A stretch of 64,000 bases of DNA from contig JAEYSR010000207.1 of the NCBI GenBank assembly GCA_023434535.1, positions 1-64,000 of the forward strand. Direction: 5' to 3'. The translations under genes were made by a program, and so were the position numbers. The notes under the pieces were generated by a model. It saw only the letters and a program-made list of their open reading frames with translations, ran no database searches and had not been told where the DNA came from. This DNA is from Actinomycetes bacterium (lineage in GTDB: Bacteria; Actinomycetota; Acidimicrobiia; Acidimicrobiales; Microtrichaceae). Numbering within the stretch: the first letter of the stretch is position 1; each line of letters opens with the position of its first letter. This document shows positions 1 through 10,162 of the stretch, one piece after another.

Positions 1-1241
1 GGCGGCCAGAGGACCTGCCCGGCCCCGACCACGGTCGTGCCGATGTAGCGACCGAACTCGGTGACCGACGAGCCGACGGCGACGGGCAGCGAGTCGGTGA
101 CCAGCACCGCCTCGGATCCGATGCCGAGGAACGCCGCAGGCGGCGTCGCGTCCACGGCGGAGCCCAGGTCCACCTCGTGGTCGGTCGTCGACCCGCCGGC
201 GCTCTGCGTGGTGACCACGAAGGTGCCCTCGTCGAGCGACTCACCACCTGCGGAGATCGCCGTCGAGAGGTCCGCAGCGCTCGCGATGGGCTGGCCGTTC
301 ACCGCGACCACCCGGTCACCCGGGCTGAGACCGGCGCCGTCGACCTCGCCGTTGCTGCGGGTCGCCCCCACCACCACCTGCGAGCCGTTGTCGATCAGGT
401 CCAGGTCCTCGCCGATGGTGCCGATCACCCGGGCCCGCTGGGACAGCGTCACCGGGATGGTCTGCTCCTGGCCGTCGCGGCGCACGACCACGTCGACGGT
501 GCCCGGCTGCTCGTCCGCGATGAGCGAGCGGAACTGGTCGTAGGACGACACCTGCTGGCCGTCGAAGCGGACGAGCTCGTCGCCCTCCCGGAGCCCCGCG
601 GCCTCGGCCGCGCTGCCGGGCGAGATGCTGCCCACCTGCCAGCGGTCGCCGTCGGCGTGACCGACGAAGGCGAACTGCACGATGAGCAGGACGAACGCGA
701 TCGCGAAGTGCATGGTCGAGCCCGCCACGGCGACCGCGAGCCGGTTGTGGAACGGCGCCTGGCGGTAGGTGCGTGACTCGATTGCCGGATCGACCTCCTC
801 CATGGCGGTCATGCCCGGGATCTTGACGTAGGCGCCCGCAGGGATGGCCTTGATCCCGTACTCGGTCTCGCCCCGCCGGAATGACCAGATGCGGGGTCCG
901 AACCCGATGAAGAACTCCGTGACCTGCATGCCCGACCAGCGGGCGGCGAGGTAGTGCCCGAGCTCGTGCAGGAAGATGATGACGACGATCGCGAGGATCA
1001 CGATGACGATCGGCAGGCCCCGCCAGATGCCGAGGCCCGCGAGCAGCGCCACCAGGGCGCCGAGGCGCAGCGCCCGGGTCAGGGGCGTCCCCATCACGCC
1101 GGACATCTCGGCCTCTTCCTGGGCCAGCATCCGGTCGGTGTGACCCGGTTCGGTCCGGGGAGTCCCGGCGGCTGCGGTGCCCGGTCCGCTCGGATCGTCG
1201 GAGCCGGGCCCGACCTCGGACGGGGGTTCCTGGATGGTCAT
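1..1241 (-). CDS. rseP: Site-2 protease RseP, M50 family (C-terminus off the left edge)
   Basis: Membrane zinc metalloprotease that cuts transmembrane segments, for example of anti-sigma factors. The ATG at 1239-1241 overlaps the dxr stop (ATGA). The visible part has an acidic soluble N-terminus, a membrane segment, then the zinc motif HELGH at about residues 92-96, a further hydrophobic segment near residue 170, and PDZ-like sequence (GLREGDELV, then GLSPGDRVV) facing outward. About 413 codons are visible and the frame stays open to base 1, so the last transmembrane helix and its metal ligand lie outside. The dxr-rseP order is the usual actinobacterial one. Family assignment is firm; the substrate is unknown. 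Confidence 0.9.
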   Translation of the reverse strand, partial: MTIQEPPSEVGPGSDDPSGPGTAAAGTPRTEPGHTDRMLAQEEAEMSGVMGTPLTRALRLGALVALLAGLGIWRGLPIVIVILAIVVIIFLHELGHYLAARWSGMQVTEFFIGFGPRIWSFRRGETEYGIKAIPAGAYVKIPGMTAMEEVDPAIESRTYRQAPFHNRLAVAVAGSTMHFAIAFVLLIVQFAFVGHADGDRWQVGSISPGSAAEAAGLREGDELVRFDGQQVSSYDQFRSLIADEQPGTVDVVVRRDGQEQTIPVTLSQRARVIGTIGEDLDLIDNGSQVVVGATRSNGEVDGAGLSPGDRVVAVNGQPIASAADLSTAISAGGESLDEGTFVVTTQSAGGSTTDHEVDLGSAVDATPPAAFLGIGSEAVLVTDSLPVAVGSSVTEFGRYIGTTVVGAGQVLWP

Positions 1242-2407
1242 GCCAGCACCTCGGCGTCGAGCAGCTCCACGGTCGTGCGCCGGGCCGCGGCATCGGCGTC
1301 GAGGACGGCCTCGAGCGAGTCCGCGTCGGCCCCGTCCCACCGGTCGAGCGAGCGCTCCACGAGCTCGGCGATGCCGCTCCAGCGGATCCGACCGTCGAGG
1401 AACGCGTCGACGGCGACCTCGTTGGCCGCGGACATCCAGGCCGGAGCGGTTCCGCCCGAGCGACCCGCCTGCTCCGCGAGGGCGAGGCAGCGGAACGTCG
1501 AGCGGTCCGGCGGCTCGAAGTTCAGCTCGAACCGCTGCGTGAGGTCCATGCCTCCGAACGGCGTGCCGATGCGGTCGGGGTAGGCCAGCGCGTAGCCGAT
1601 CGGCAGCCGCATGTCGGGCATGGAGAGCTGGGCGATGGTGGCGCCGTCGGTGAACTCGGCCATCGAGTGGACGATCGACTGCGGGTGGACCACCACGTCG
1701 ATGTGGTCGTAGTCCACGTCGAACAGCTCGTGGGCCTCGATGACCTCCAGGCCCTTGTTCATGAGCGTGGACGAGTCGACGGTGATCTTCGGGCCCATGC
1801 TCCACGTGGGGTGGGCGAGCGCCTCCTCCCGCGTGACGGTGGCGAGCTCCTCAGCCGTCCGGCCCCGGAACGGGCCGCCCGACGCGGTCAGCACGATCCT
1901 CGACAGCCGACGGGTGCCCTCGCCGGCGCGCAGGCACTGGTGCACGGCGCAGTGCTCGCTGTCCACCGGGACGATCTCCGCCCCGGGCGTGTTCCGCACG
2001 GTCCGGACGACGGGACCGGCGGCGATGAGCGACTCCTTGTTGGCCAGGGCCAGGCGCTTGCCCGCCTGGAGGACGGCCATGGTGACGGGCAGTCCGGCGA
2101 AGCCCACGACGGCGTTCACGGTGACGTCGGCATCCGCCGCGGCAGCGGCCAGCGCGTCCGCGCCGCCGTCGACGCGCACGCCGGCGGGGACGAGGTCGCG
2201 CAGCTCGGCGACCCGGGCGGGATCCGCGACCACGACCACGTCCGGACGGAGGCGCTCCGCCTGGGCGGCCAGGGTGCGGACGTCGGACCCGGCACCGATC
2301 GCCACGATGCGGAAGCGGTCCCGCTCCGCCTCGACGACGTCGATCGTCTGGGTCCCGATCGAGCCGGTGGACCCCATGAGGGCGACGCTGGTCGGGTTGC
2401 TCGTCAT
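1238..2407 (-). CDS. dxr: 1-deoxy-D-xylulose 5-phosphate reductoisomerase
   Basis: Second step of the non-mevalonate (MEP) isoprenoid pathway: NADPH-dependent conversion of DXP to MEP in the cytosol. The 389-residue protein has the nucleotide-binding GSTGSIG at residues 12-18, then NKES, the metal/substrate segment PVDSEH, LTASGGPF, MNKGLEVIEA and VHPQSIVHS, all canonical, and normal length. The ATG at 2405-2407 is chosen because the protein begins just before the Rossmann strand; open sequence further upstream is antisense to the LysR gene. Its stop overlaps the rseP start, so the two are translationally coupled. Confidence 0.97.
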   Translation of the reverse strand: MTSNPTSVALMGSTGSIGTQTIDVVEAERDRFRIVAIGAGSDVRTLAAQAERLRPDVVVVADPARVAELRDLVPAGVRVDGGADALAAAAADADVTVNAVVGFAGLPVTMAVLQAGKRLALANKESLIAAGPVVRTVRNTPGAEIVPVDSEHCAVHQCLRAGEGTRRLSRIVLTASGGPFRGRTAEELATVTREEALAHPTWSMGPKITVDSSTLMNKGLEVIEAHELFDVDYDHIDVVVHPQSIVHSMAEFTDGATIAQLSMPDMRLPIGYALAYPDRIGTPFGGMDLTQRFELNFEPPDRSTFRCLALAEQAGRSGGTAPAWMSAANEVAVDAFLDGRIRWSGIAELVERSLDRWDGADADSLEAVLDADAAARRTTVELLDAEVLA

Positions 2408-2475
2408 GCGCCCGCCATCGTACCGACGCCTGCGTCCGGAACACGGCGGGTCCGGGCCCGTGCCCGGGAGTCCCC

Positions 2476-3417
2476 TCAGCCGCCGTCCGGCGGCGACGGC
2501 GGCGCGGCGGCCCCGGCGGTGGCCACGCGGACGAACGCCCGGGCCGCGGGCGACAGGCCCTCGTGGCGATGCAGGAGTCCGGTGCGGCGGCGGACCGGCG
2601 GGTCCAGATCCATCACGACCACGTCCGCGTGGCCCGACGCAGCGCCCAGTGCGTGCTCCACGGAGCCGCGCGGGAGGACCGCGGCACCGGCACCGGCGAG
2701 GACGAGCGGGATGATGGTCTCGCGGTGGTCGGTCTCGACGACGACCTCGAGCGGACCACCGACGGCGCCGAGCGCGTCGTCGAGCAGCCGACGGACCGAG
2801 GTCGACGGTGGCGAGGAGACGAGCGGCAGTCCCGCCAGGTCGTCCACCGCCATCCGGTGGGACCTCGGCGCGCGACCCGACCCCTCGGGCGGCAGCAGCG
2901 CGACCGGGACGACGGCGACCAGCTCCTGGACCTCGAGCTCGACGGCGTCGAGTCCCTCGTGCTCCCCCGCCAGCTCCGTGAGCGCCACCTCGGCGTCCCC
3001 TCGTCGCAGCGAGTCCACCAACGCCGACGGGTCCGCCCGTTCCAGGATCGCGACTCGCACGCCGGGATGGGCCCTGCGGTACGAGCCGACCAGATCGGCG
3101 AGCGGCTCGACGGCGAGCGACGGCAGGCACACCAGGTCCAGGCGGCCCGCCAGGACCCCCCTGACCTCGTCGACCGCGGACCGGACGGCGCCGGCGTCAC
3201 GCAACGTCCGACGGGCCGGGCCGATGAAGGCCTCACCCGCCGCGGTGAGTCGGACCGATCGACCGGTGCGGAGGAACAGGTCGACGCCGAGCTCGCGCTC
3301 GAGGGACCGGACCGACTGGGAGAGCGCCGGTTGGGAGACGTGACTCGCCTGCGCCGCGGCGGTGAAGCCCCCGTGGTCGACGATGGCCACGACGTAGCCG
3401 AGCTGACGGAGGTCCAT
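2476..3417 (-). CDS. LysR-family transcriptional regulator
   Basis: DNA-binding regulator of about 313 residues. An N-terminal winged helix-turn-helix (MDLRQLGYVV, FTAAAQASHVSQPALSQS, RSLERELGVDLF) is followed by a periplasmic-binding-like effector domain. It is divergent from a TSUP exporter gene 70 bases away, the usual arrangement of a LysR regulator and its target, so control of that exporter is likely. The inducer is unknown. A GTG lies one codon upstream (3418-3420), but the ATG at 3415-3417 is exactly six bases after a TAAGCT -10 element, which favours a leaderless ATG start. The LysR/exporter pair interrupts the dxr-cdsA housekeeping block. Confidence 0.9.
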   Translation of the reverse strand: MDLRQLGYVVAIVDHGGFTAAAQASHVSQPALSQSVRSLERELGVDLFLRTGRSVRLTAAGEAFIGPARRTLRDAGAVRSAVDEVRGVLAGRLDLVCLPSLAVEPLADLVGSYRRAHPGVRVAILERADPSALVDSLRRGDAEVALTELAGEHEGLDAVELEVQELVAVVPVALLPPEGSGRAPRSHRMAVDDLAGLPLVSSPPSTSVRRLLDDALGAVGGPLEVVVETDHRETIIPLVLAGAGAAVLPRGSVEHALGAASGHADVVVMDLDPPVRRRTGLLHRHEGLSPAARAFVRVATAGAAAPPSPPDGG

Positions 3418-3423
3418 CACTCC

Positions 3424-3429
3424 AGCTTA
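3424..3429 (-). promoter_or_regulatory. -10 element of the lysR gene (leaderless)
   Basis: TAAGCT on the minus strand ends six bases before the ATG at 3417. A transcript would start at or next to the start codon. No convincing -35 is seen. Confidence 0.45.
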
Positions 3430-3487
3430 TCGATCCCATCACGAATCGGTCTTGGACATATGGGACGGCCCGTCGTTGGATGATGTC

Positions 3488-4255
3488 GTGAGCACGCCGA
3501 CCACCTGGATCTCCCTCGTCGGGCTCGGCGTCGGCGCCCTCTACGGGCTGTTCGGCGTCGGAGCCGCGTTCGCCACCCCGGTGCTGGCCCTGATCGGCGT
3601 GCCGGGGATGGCGGCGGTCGTCGGACCGCTCCCGGCACTCCTGCCCGGTTCGGTCGCCGGGGCGTGGAGCTACGCCCGACACGACAAGGTCGACTGGCGC
3701 ATGGCACGTACCTCGCTCGCCGGTGCCGTCCCGGCGGCGATCGTCGGCTCGATCATCGGCCACCGCCTCGGCGGGCCGCTCCTGGTGGTGGCGTCGGGTG
3801 CCCTCCTCGGAGTGATCGGCCTCCGGGTCCTCCGGCCGCTCGGAAACGACCCGGCTCGACGAGCCGCGGCCGCGGCGCGGCGCGACCGACTCGGGCTGGT
3901 CCTGGTGGCGGCTGCCGGCGCCGGCTTCCTCGCCGGGCTGCTGGCCAACGGCGGGGGCTTCCTGCTCGTGCCCCTCTTCCTCCTGGCCTTCGGCCTCGAC
4001 ATGAACGAGGCCACCGGGACGAGCCTGGTCGTGGCCGCCGGACTGACGGTCCCGACGCTCGCCACCCACGCTCTCGTCGGTGACGTCGACTGGGCCGTGG
4101 CCGCGGCGTTCTCGATCGGGATGATCCCGGGCGTGGTCGCCGGGAGCCGATTGGCCCGCCACCTGCCGACGGTCCGGCTGCAGCGGGCGTTCGGCGTCCT
4201 GCTGGTGGTGTTCTCGGTGTGGTTCCTGATCCGGACGGCCCTGGCGATGGCGTGA
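3488..4255 (+). CDS. TSUP (TauE/SafE) family membrane permease
   Basis: Predicted inner-membrane transporter of about 255 residues with seven to eight hydrophobic helices. The two family half-repeats are recognisable: GVGALYGLFGVGAAF near the N-terminus and GFLAGLLANGGGFLLVPL after the midpoint. TSUP proteins move sulfite, sulfoacetate, thiosulfate or other organic acids; the substrate cannot be read here. The GTG at 3488 puts the first helix near the N-terminus; an in-frame ATG at 3452 would add 12 polar residues. It is probably controlled by the divergent LysR protein. Confidence 0.85.
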   Translation: MSTPTTWISLVGLGVGALYGLFGVGAAFATPVLALIGVPGMAAVVGPLPALLPGSVAGAWSYARHDKVDWRMARTSLAGAVPAAIVGSIIGHRLGGPLLVVASGALLGVIGLRVLRPLGNDPARRAAAAARRDRLGLVLVAAAGAGFLAGLLANGGGFLLVPLFLLAFGLDMNEATGTSLVVAAGLTVPTLATHALVGDVDWAVAAAFSIGMIPGVVAGSRLARHLPTVRLQRAFGVLLVVFSVWFLIRTALAMA

Positions 4256-4262
4256 CCTCGGC

Positions 4263-4282
4263 CGGTCCGACGAGTCGGGCCG
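4263..4282. terminator. Hairpin between convergent TSUP and cdsA genes
   Basis: CGGTCCGA, loop CGAG, TCGGGCCG: an 8-bp stem with one G-U pair, located 7 bases after the TSUP stop. There is no U tract. It could end transcription in both directions. Confidence 0.45.
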
Positions 4283-4327
4283 TGCCGAACCGGTCGCGGC
4301 AGGCCTGAACCGGTCAGGTGGGACCGT

Positions 4328-6034
4328 TCAGCCGCCGGTCCAGGTGCCGAACAGCAGGGTGACGAAGTACGCCGTGGGTAGGACGAACAGCAGGGCGTCG
4401 AAGCGGTCCATGACCCCGCCGTGGCCCGGCAGGATCGACCCGAAGTCCTTGATGCCGAGGTCCCGCTTCACGAACGACTCGCACAGGTCGCCGATCGGGG
4501 CGACGACGGCGCACAGCAGGGCGAACACGAACACCCGGAAGATGTCGCCGCCGATCGGGGCGATGCCGAAGATGCCGACGACGACCACGGTGACGACGAC
4601 CGCCACGGCCACGCCGCCGGCCGTGCCCTCGAGGGTCTTGTTGGGGCTGGCGGCCGACAGCGGCGTGCGCCCGAAGTAGCGCCCGATGAAGTAGGCGCCG
4701 ACATCGTGGCTGACCGCCACGATCACGGCGGCGATGACCACGCCGATGCCGATGTTCGACGATGCTCCGGTGGCGTCCTCGACGACCTTGCCGAGGCCCA
4801 GGAAGAGCGTGGCGAACGAGCCCAGGAACCCGATCCACATCACGCCGAGCAGCGTGATGCCGAGGTTGCGCACCGAGTGCTCTCCCGGCTGGACCCACAG
4901 GTACCAGAGCAGGCCGAGGACGACGGTCAGGGTCAGCACGACCGGATAGGCGTTGAGGCCCGACGTGTAGGTGGCGATCATCAGACCGACCGTCGCCACC
5001 AGGCCGAGCAGGCCGGCCGGCTGGAAGCCGCGGGACTCGACGGTCCCGAAGTACTCGTAGGCGGCGGCGCCGACGACCACGCACGCGAGCGCGGTGGTGG
5101 CGAGGCCGCCGAGCTTGAAGCACAGCAACCCGACGGCCACGAGGCCGATGCCGACGCCGACCGCGGTGATCAGGTTCCGATCCCCGCCGACTCCGCCGTC
5201 GTCGGGCCCGGAGCCCGAGCCGCCGTCGTCGGGAGGTCCCTGCCGGCTGCGCTGGCGACGGGCGGGCCGCCGCTCGTCCAGTGTCGACACGTCGTCGTCG
5301 GGGGCGAACGCCTCGATGGGGTCGCGGTCGACCTCGGAGTCGAAGAAGAAGTCGTCGTCCTCGTCGTCGCGCAGGTCCGCTCCTCGGAGCGCACCGAGCC
5401 GCGGCGAGTCGTCCAACAGGTCGTCGAAGTCGGTCTCGGTGTGGCGCTCCGCCTCGTCGCGCCAGCGAGGAGCCGACGCGAAGCTGCCGGTCGGCTCGTC
5501 CTCCTCCGCGTCGTCGCCGATGACGACCTTGGGGACCTGGCCCGTCGCCGGCTCGGTCCAGTGCGGCAGGACGAACGAGTCGTCGGGGTCCGCGAACAGG
5601 TCGTCGCCGCGGCTCGGCGCCGTGTCGGTCTCCGGCGTGGTGTCCCACTCCGGGGCGGTGTCCCACTCGGGGACGGCGTCGACCGGCTCGAACTCGGGCT
5701 CCTCGGCGGGCAGCGCACGGGCGTGTCCGTATCCGTGGGAGCGACCGTCGTCGTCGGCCCACCGGGGCTCCTCGGCGCGAGGGGACACGACCGGACCGTC
5801 GGAGAACGGGTCGCCGGCGGGATCCCCGGCGTCGCTCGTGGAGATCCTCACCGTCGGGAGGTCGTCGGTCGCCTCCGGCTGGTCGGGTCGGTCGCCGTAG
5901 CGCTTCTCGCCGCGGCGGCGCCGACGGGCCACGTCGGACCGTCCGGCGGCCTCGGCGGCCTCCTGGGCACCGATGATGCGCACGCCCTCGGAGCGCGGCT
6001 CCTCGATCCGGCCGGGATCGTCCTGGTCCGTCAT
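4328..6034 (-). CDS. cdsA: Phosphatidate cytidylyltransferase with long acidic N-terminal extension
   Basis: Makes CDP-diacylglycerol from phosphatidate and CTP in the membrane, feeding phosphatidylinositol, phosphatidylglycerol and cardiolipin synthesis. The catalytic membrane domain covers roughly residues 285-568 with about eight helices and ends in the family signature (KRDLGIKDFGSILPGHGG, then MDRFD). The first ~280 residues are unusual: D/E/P-rich, with short DDD/EDD runs and no recognisable fold, about doubling the usual size of the enzyme. The ATG at 6034 has a strong ribosome site (GGAGGA). It lies 28 bases after frr, as in other actinobacteria. Confidence 0.93.
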   Translation of the reverse strand: MTDQDDPGRIEEPRSEGVRIIGAQEAAEAAGRSDVARRRRRGEKRYGDRPDQPEATDDLPTVRISTSDAGDPAGDPFSDGPVVSPRAEEPRWADDDGRSHGYGHARALPAEEPEFEPVDAVPEWDTAPEWDTTPETDTAPSRGDDLFADPDDSFVLPHWTEPATGQVPKVVIGDDAEEDEPTGSFASAPRWRDEAERHTETDFDDLLDDSPRLGALRGADLRDDEDDDFFFDSEVDRDPIEAFAPDDDVSTLDERRPARRQRSRQGPPDDGGSGSGPDDGGVGGDRNLITAVGVGIGLVAVGLLCFKLGGLATTALACVVVGAAAYEYFGTVESRGFQPAGLLGLVATVGLMIATYTSGLNAYPVVLTLTVVLGLLWYLWVQPGEHSVRNLGITLLGVMWIGFLGSFATLFLGLGKVVEDATGASSNIGIGVVIAAVIVAVSHDVGAYFIGRYFGRTPLSAASPNKTLEGTAGGVAVAVVVTVVVVGIFGIAPIGGDIFRVFVFALLCAVVAPIGDLCESFVKRDLGIKDFGSILPGHGGVMDRFDALLFVLPTAYFVTLLFGTWTGG

Positions 6035-6062
6035 CGCAGTCCTCCTACCCCATCCACGTCGA

Positions 6063-6632
6063 TCAGCCCTCGAGGAGCTCGACGGTCTTCGCGTCGAGCG
6101 CCTCGTCGATGGCTGCTTCGTACCGCTTGGTCAGCTTGTCGAGGTCGGCCTCGGCGCGGTGCATCTCGTCGGAGGAGATGTCACCGTCCTTCTCGAGGGC
6201 CTCGAGGTCCTTGCGCGCGTCACGGCGGGCGCCCCGGACGGCGTTGCGACCCTCCTCGGCCTTCGACCGCACCAGCTTCACGTACTCCTTGCGCCGCTCC
6301 TCGGTGAGCGGGGGGAACGCCAGCCGGATCGCCACACCGTCGTTGGAGGGGTTGAGTCCGAGCTGCGAGTCCTGGATGGCCCGCTCGATGCCGGCCATCG
6401 AGCTCTTGTCGAACGGCGTGATCACGAGCATCCGGGCGTCGGGGATGGAGAAGCTGGCGAGCTGCTGGAGCGGCGTGGCCGAGCCGTAGTAGTCCACGGG
6501 CAGCTTCTCCACGAGGCCCGGGTTGGCCCGTCCGGTGCGCACCCCGCCGAACTCGTGGCGGGCGTGCGCCACGGCCTTCTCCATGTGCTCGCCGGCATCC
6601 TCGAGCACGGCTTCGATCAACTCGTCACTCAC
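6063..6632 (-). CDS. frr: Ribosome recycling factor
   Basis: With EF-G, splits post-termination ribosomes. The 189-residue protein matches family length (about 185) and shows the three-helix-bundle sequence, including GGVRTGRANP near the N-terminus and RRDARKDLEALEKDG with DKLTKRYEAAIDEAL near the C-terminus. The GTG at 6630-6632 is preferred over an in-frame ATG 18 bases upstream because GGGAGG precedes it at good spacing and the protein then begins SDELIEAV. It belongs to the rpsB-tsf-pyrH-frr-cdsA group. Confidence 0.96.
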   Translation of the reverse strand: MSDELIEAVLEDAGEHMEKAVAHARHEFGGVRTGRANPGLVEKLPVDYYGSATPLQQLASFSIPDARMLVITPFDKSSMAGIERAIQDSQLGLNPSNDGVAIRLAFPPLTEERRKEYVKLVRSKAEEGRNAVRGARRDARKDLEALEKDGDISSDEMHRAEADLDKLTKRYEAAIDEALDAKTVELLEG

Positions 6633-6770
6633 GGGGTCAGCCTCCCACAACCCGCACCGACGGTGGAGACACCTCGTGCGGCCCGGGCGCGGGCGAGCCG
6701 GAGGGTCGACCGGTTCCGGACGGACGCGGCGGTCCGGAGCGGTCGCAGGGGACGATCGGGGCCGGACAGC

Positions 6771-8280
<1,510 letters not shown>

Positions 8281-8281
<1 letters not shown>

Positions 8282-9267
8282 CAGTGCTCCTCGGTGTGGG
8301 GGGTGACGGGGCTGGCCTCGGCGGGCCCGCCGTCGAGCGACAGCTCCTCGGCCGCGACCTCGTTGGCGGAGGCGGCAGCGGTGGCCACGTCGGAGTCGGC
8401 GGAGCCCTCCTTGAGGACCGAGCCCTCGTCCTCGGGGGCGTTGCGAGCGGCCAGCACTCGGGCCTCGCGCTCGGCTGCGGCCTGACGGGCCTCGGCCTGG
8501 GCGCGGGCCTGCTCCGCGTCCTTCTCGGCCTTCTCCTCGGCGGAGCGCTCACGCGGAGCGGTCTCGGGGTGCGTCTTGGACCGCATGAGGCGACCCTCGA
8601 TGACGGCATCGGCGATGACGCGGGTCAGGAGGCTGCCGGAGCGGATGGCGTCGTCGTTGCCGGGGATGACGTACTGGATGATGTCGGGGTCGCAGTTGGT
8701 GTCCACGACGGCGACCACGGGGATGCCGAGCTTGTTCGCCTCGGTGACCGCGATGTCCTCCTTCTTGGTGTCCAGGATGAACACCGCGTCGGGAAGGCGC
8801 TCCAGGTCGCGGATGCCGTTCAGGTTGCGCTCGAGCTTGTCCAGCTCGCGGGTGTGGAGGAGGGCCTCCTTCTTGGGCATGGCCTCGAACTCACCGGAGT
8901 CCCGCATGCGCTGGTACTCCTTCATCTTGGCGACGCGCTTGGAGATGGTCTCGAAGTTCGTGAGCATGCCGCCCAGCCAGCGCTGGTTGATGTAGGGCAT
9001 CCCGCACTTCTCGGCGTAGCCCTGGATCGAGTCCTGGGCCTGCTTCTTGGTGCCGATGAAGAGGACGGTGCCCCCGTTGGCGACCAGGTCCCGCACGAAC
9101 AGGTACGACTTCTCGATCCCCGAGAGCGTCTGGTGCAGGTCGATCAGGTAGATGCCCCCGCGCTCCCCGTGGATGAAGCGCTTCATCTTCGGGTTCCAGC
9201 GGCGGGTCTGGTGACCGAAGTGCACCCCGGCCTCGAGCAGCTGCTTCATGCTGACGACAGCAGACAT
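8281..9267 (-). CDS. rpsB: 30S ribosomal protein S2
   Basis: Small-subunit protein uS2. The body (about residues 1-235) has [22 protein letters not shown] at its start, FIGTKKQAQ, and the DP-containing [17 protein letters not shown] segment. About 90 extra C-terminal residues are rich in Ala/Glu/Arg ([19 protein letters not shown]) and likely form a charged helix followed by a disordered tail, a feature of some actinobacterial S2 proteins. The ATG at 9265-9267 follows AGGGGAGGAG. It is first gene of the group and has its own promoter and a hairpin leader. Confidence 0.97.
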
Positions 9268-9372
9268 GTGTGGTTCTCCTCCCCTTCGGTTCGACGAGAC
9301 CCGGACACGACACCGCCCGCTGGAGCGGGAACGGCGACCGAAGAGAGCGTCCGGGCGAGGATGGTCTGTTCT

Positions 9373-9416
9373 CCGGACCCGATCGCAGTCGGGTCCGGCG
9401 GCCCGGTTCCGGGCCG
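9373..9416 (-). promoter_or_regulatory. Tandem hairpins in the rpsB 5' leader
   Basis: Two perfect stems lie side by side: CGGCCCGG/CCGGGCCG (8 bp, loop of two T, 9399-9416) and CCGGACCCGA/TCGGGTCCGG (10 bp, six-base loop, 9373-9398). The first begins at the predicted transcription start and about 100 unstructured bases separate them from the ribosome site. Possible roles are autoregulation by S2 or protection of the 5' end. Confidence 0.6.
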
Positions 9417-9423
9417 ACGGAAG

Positions 9424-9429
9424 AGTGTA
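9424..9429 (-). promoter_or_regulatory. -10 element of the rpsB promoter
   Basis: TACACT on the minus strand, with TGGTGC 17 bases upstream as a weak -35. Predicted start near 9417, giving a leader of about 150 bases. Confidence 0.55.
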
Positions 9430-9483
9430 GTCGGGTGCGTCCGGCCGCACCATCACGGGATCGTCGTCGCCGAGGGATCGCGG

Positions 9484-10032
9484 TCAACCCGGGACGGACA
9501 CGAGCACGGCGTGGCGGGGAGCTCCCTCGGCGAACAGCGAGGCGGGGTCGATGTACGCGTCGCCCCGCCGGACACCGAGGTGGAGGATGGCCGCCGAGCG
9601 GCCGACCAGCTGGCCGCGGCGGACGGGGTCGCCGACGTGGACCGAGATCGCCGAGAGCCCGGTCAGCGACGACCTCAGGCCGTCGGGATGCTCGACGACC
9701 ACCACGCCACGCCCGGCGACGGGCCCGGCGAACGCGACGACGCCGTCGCCGATCGCCCGGACCGGGGAACCGGGTGGCATCGCGTACTCCAGGCCGCGGT
9801 TGCCGGGTCCGTAGGGCGTGGCCGGCGGCCGGAACGGATCGGTGACCTCGCCGTCGACGGGAGGTGAGTACGGCGGTTCGGAGGGCGGAGCGACCGCTGC
9901 GGCGATCGCACGGGCCTCCTCCCCCGCCCGGATGCCGCCGTCGGGACGGGGCGAGCCGAGTGGGCCCGCGGGTCCGGAGGCCACGACCACGGAGGTGAGG
10001 ACGGCAGAGGTGACGATGATGGCGGCGCGCAC
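9484..10032 (-). CDS. M23-type (LytM) peptidase-like protein with degenerate metal site
   Basis: Secreted protein of 182 residues: signal peptide (about residues 1-25, AAIIVTSAVLTSVVVA), a Pro-rich linker, then a LytM-like beta domain (about 60-170). Canonical LytM enzymes bind zinc through HxxxD and HxH. Here these read N78/E82 and I149/H151, and the catalytic His of the central motif is replaced in SSLTGLSAI. The protein is therefore probably inactive and may bind peptidoglycan or regulate another amidase, as other degenerate LytM proteins do. The GTG start at 10030-10032 follows GGGAG. A gene of this type next to rpsB is conserved in actinobacteria. Confidence 0.75.
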   Translation of the reverse strand: MRAAIIVTSAVLTSVVVASGPAGPLGSPRPDGGIRAGEEARAIAAAVAPPSEPPYSPPVDGEVTDPFRPPATPYGPGNRGLEYAMPPGSPVRAIGDGVVAFAGPVAGRGVVVVEHPDGLRSSLTGLSAISVHVGDPVRRGQLVGRSAAILHLGVRRGDAYIDPASLFAEGAPRHAVLVSVPG

Positions 10033-10100
10033 GGCGCTCTCCCGCTGCTCGGCCCGGCGGTCCGGGCGGCGATGGGGGAAGGCCTGGGGGCACGCACCCG

Positions 10101-10150
10101 GCTCTGTCCTGCAGGACACACCCGTTCGGGTGTTCCGTGCGGGACACAGC
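10101..10150. terminator. Long imperfect palindrome, CTCTGT family copy A
   Basis: Two 23-base arms (10101-10123 and 10128-10150) around a GTTC loop, pairing at most positions. It begins 12 bases beyond the whiG-like stop codon and shares the sequence GGCTCTGTCCTGC and ACACCCG-TCGGGTGT with the palindrome at 29632-29679. It probably ends the dprA-xerC-whiG transcript. No U tract follows. Confidence 0.6.
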
Positions 10151-10162
10151 AGGGCCGGCGGT

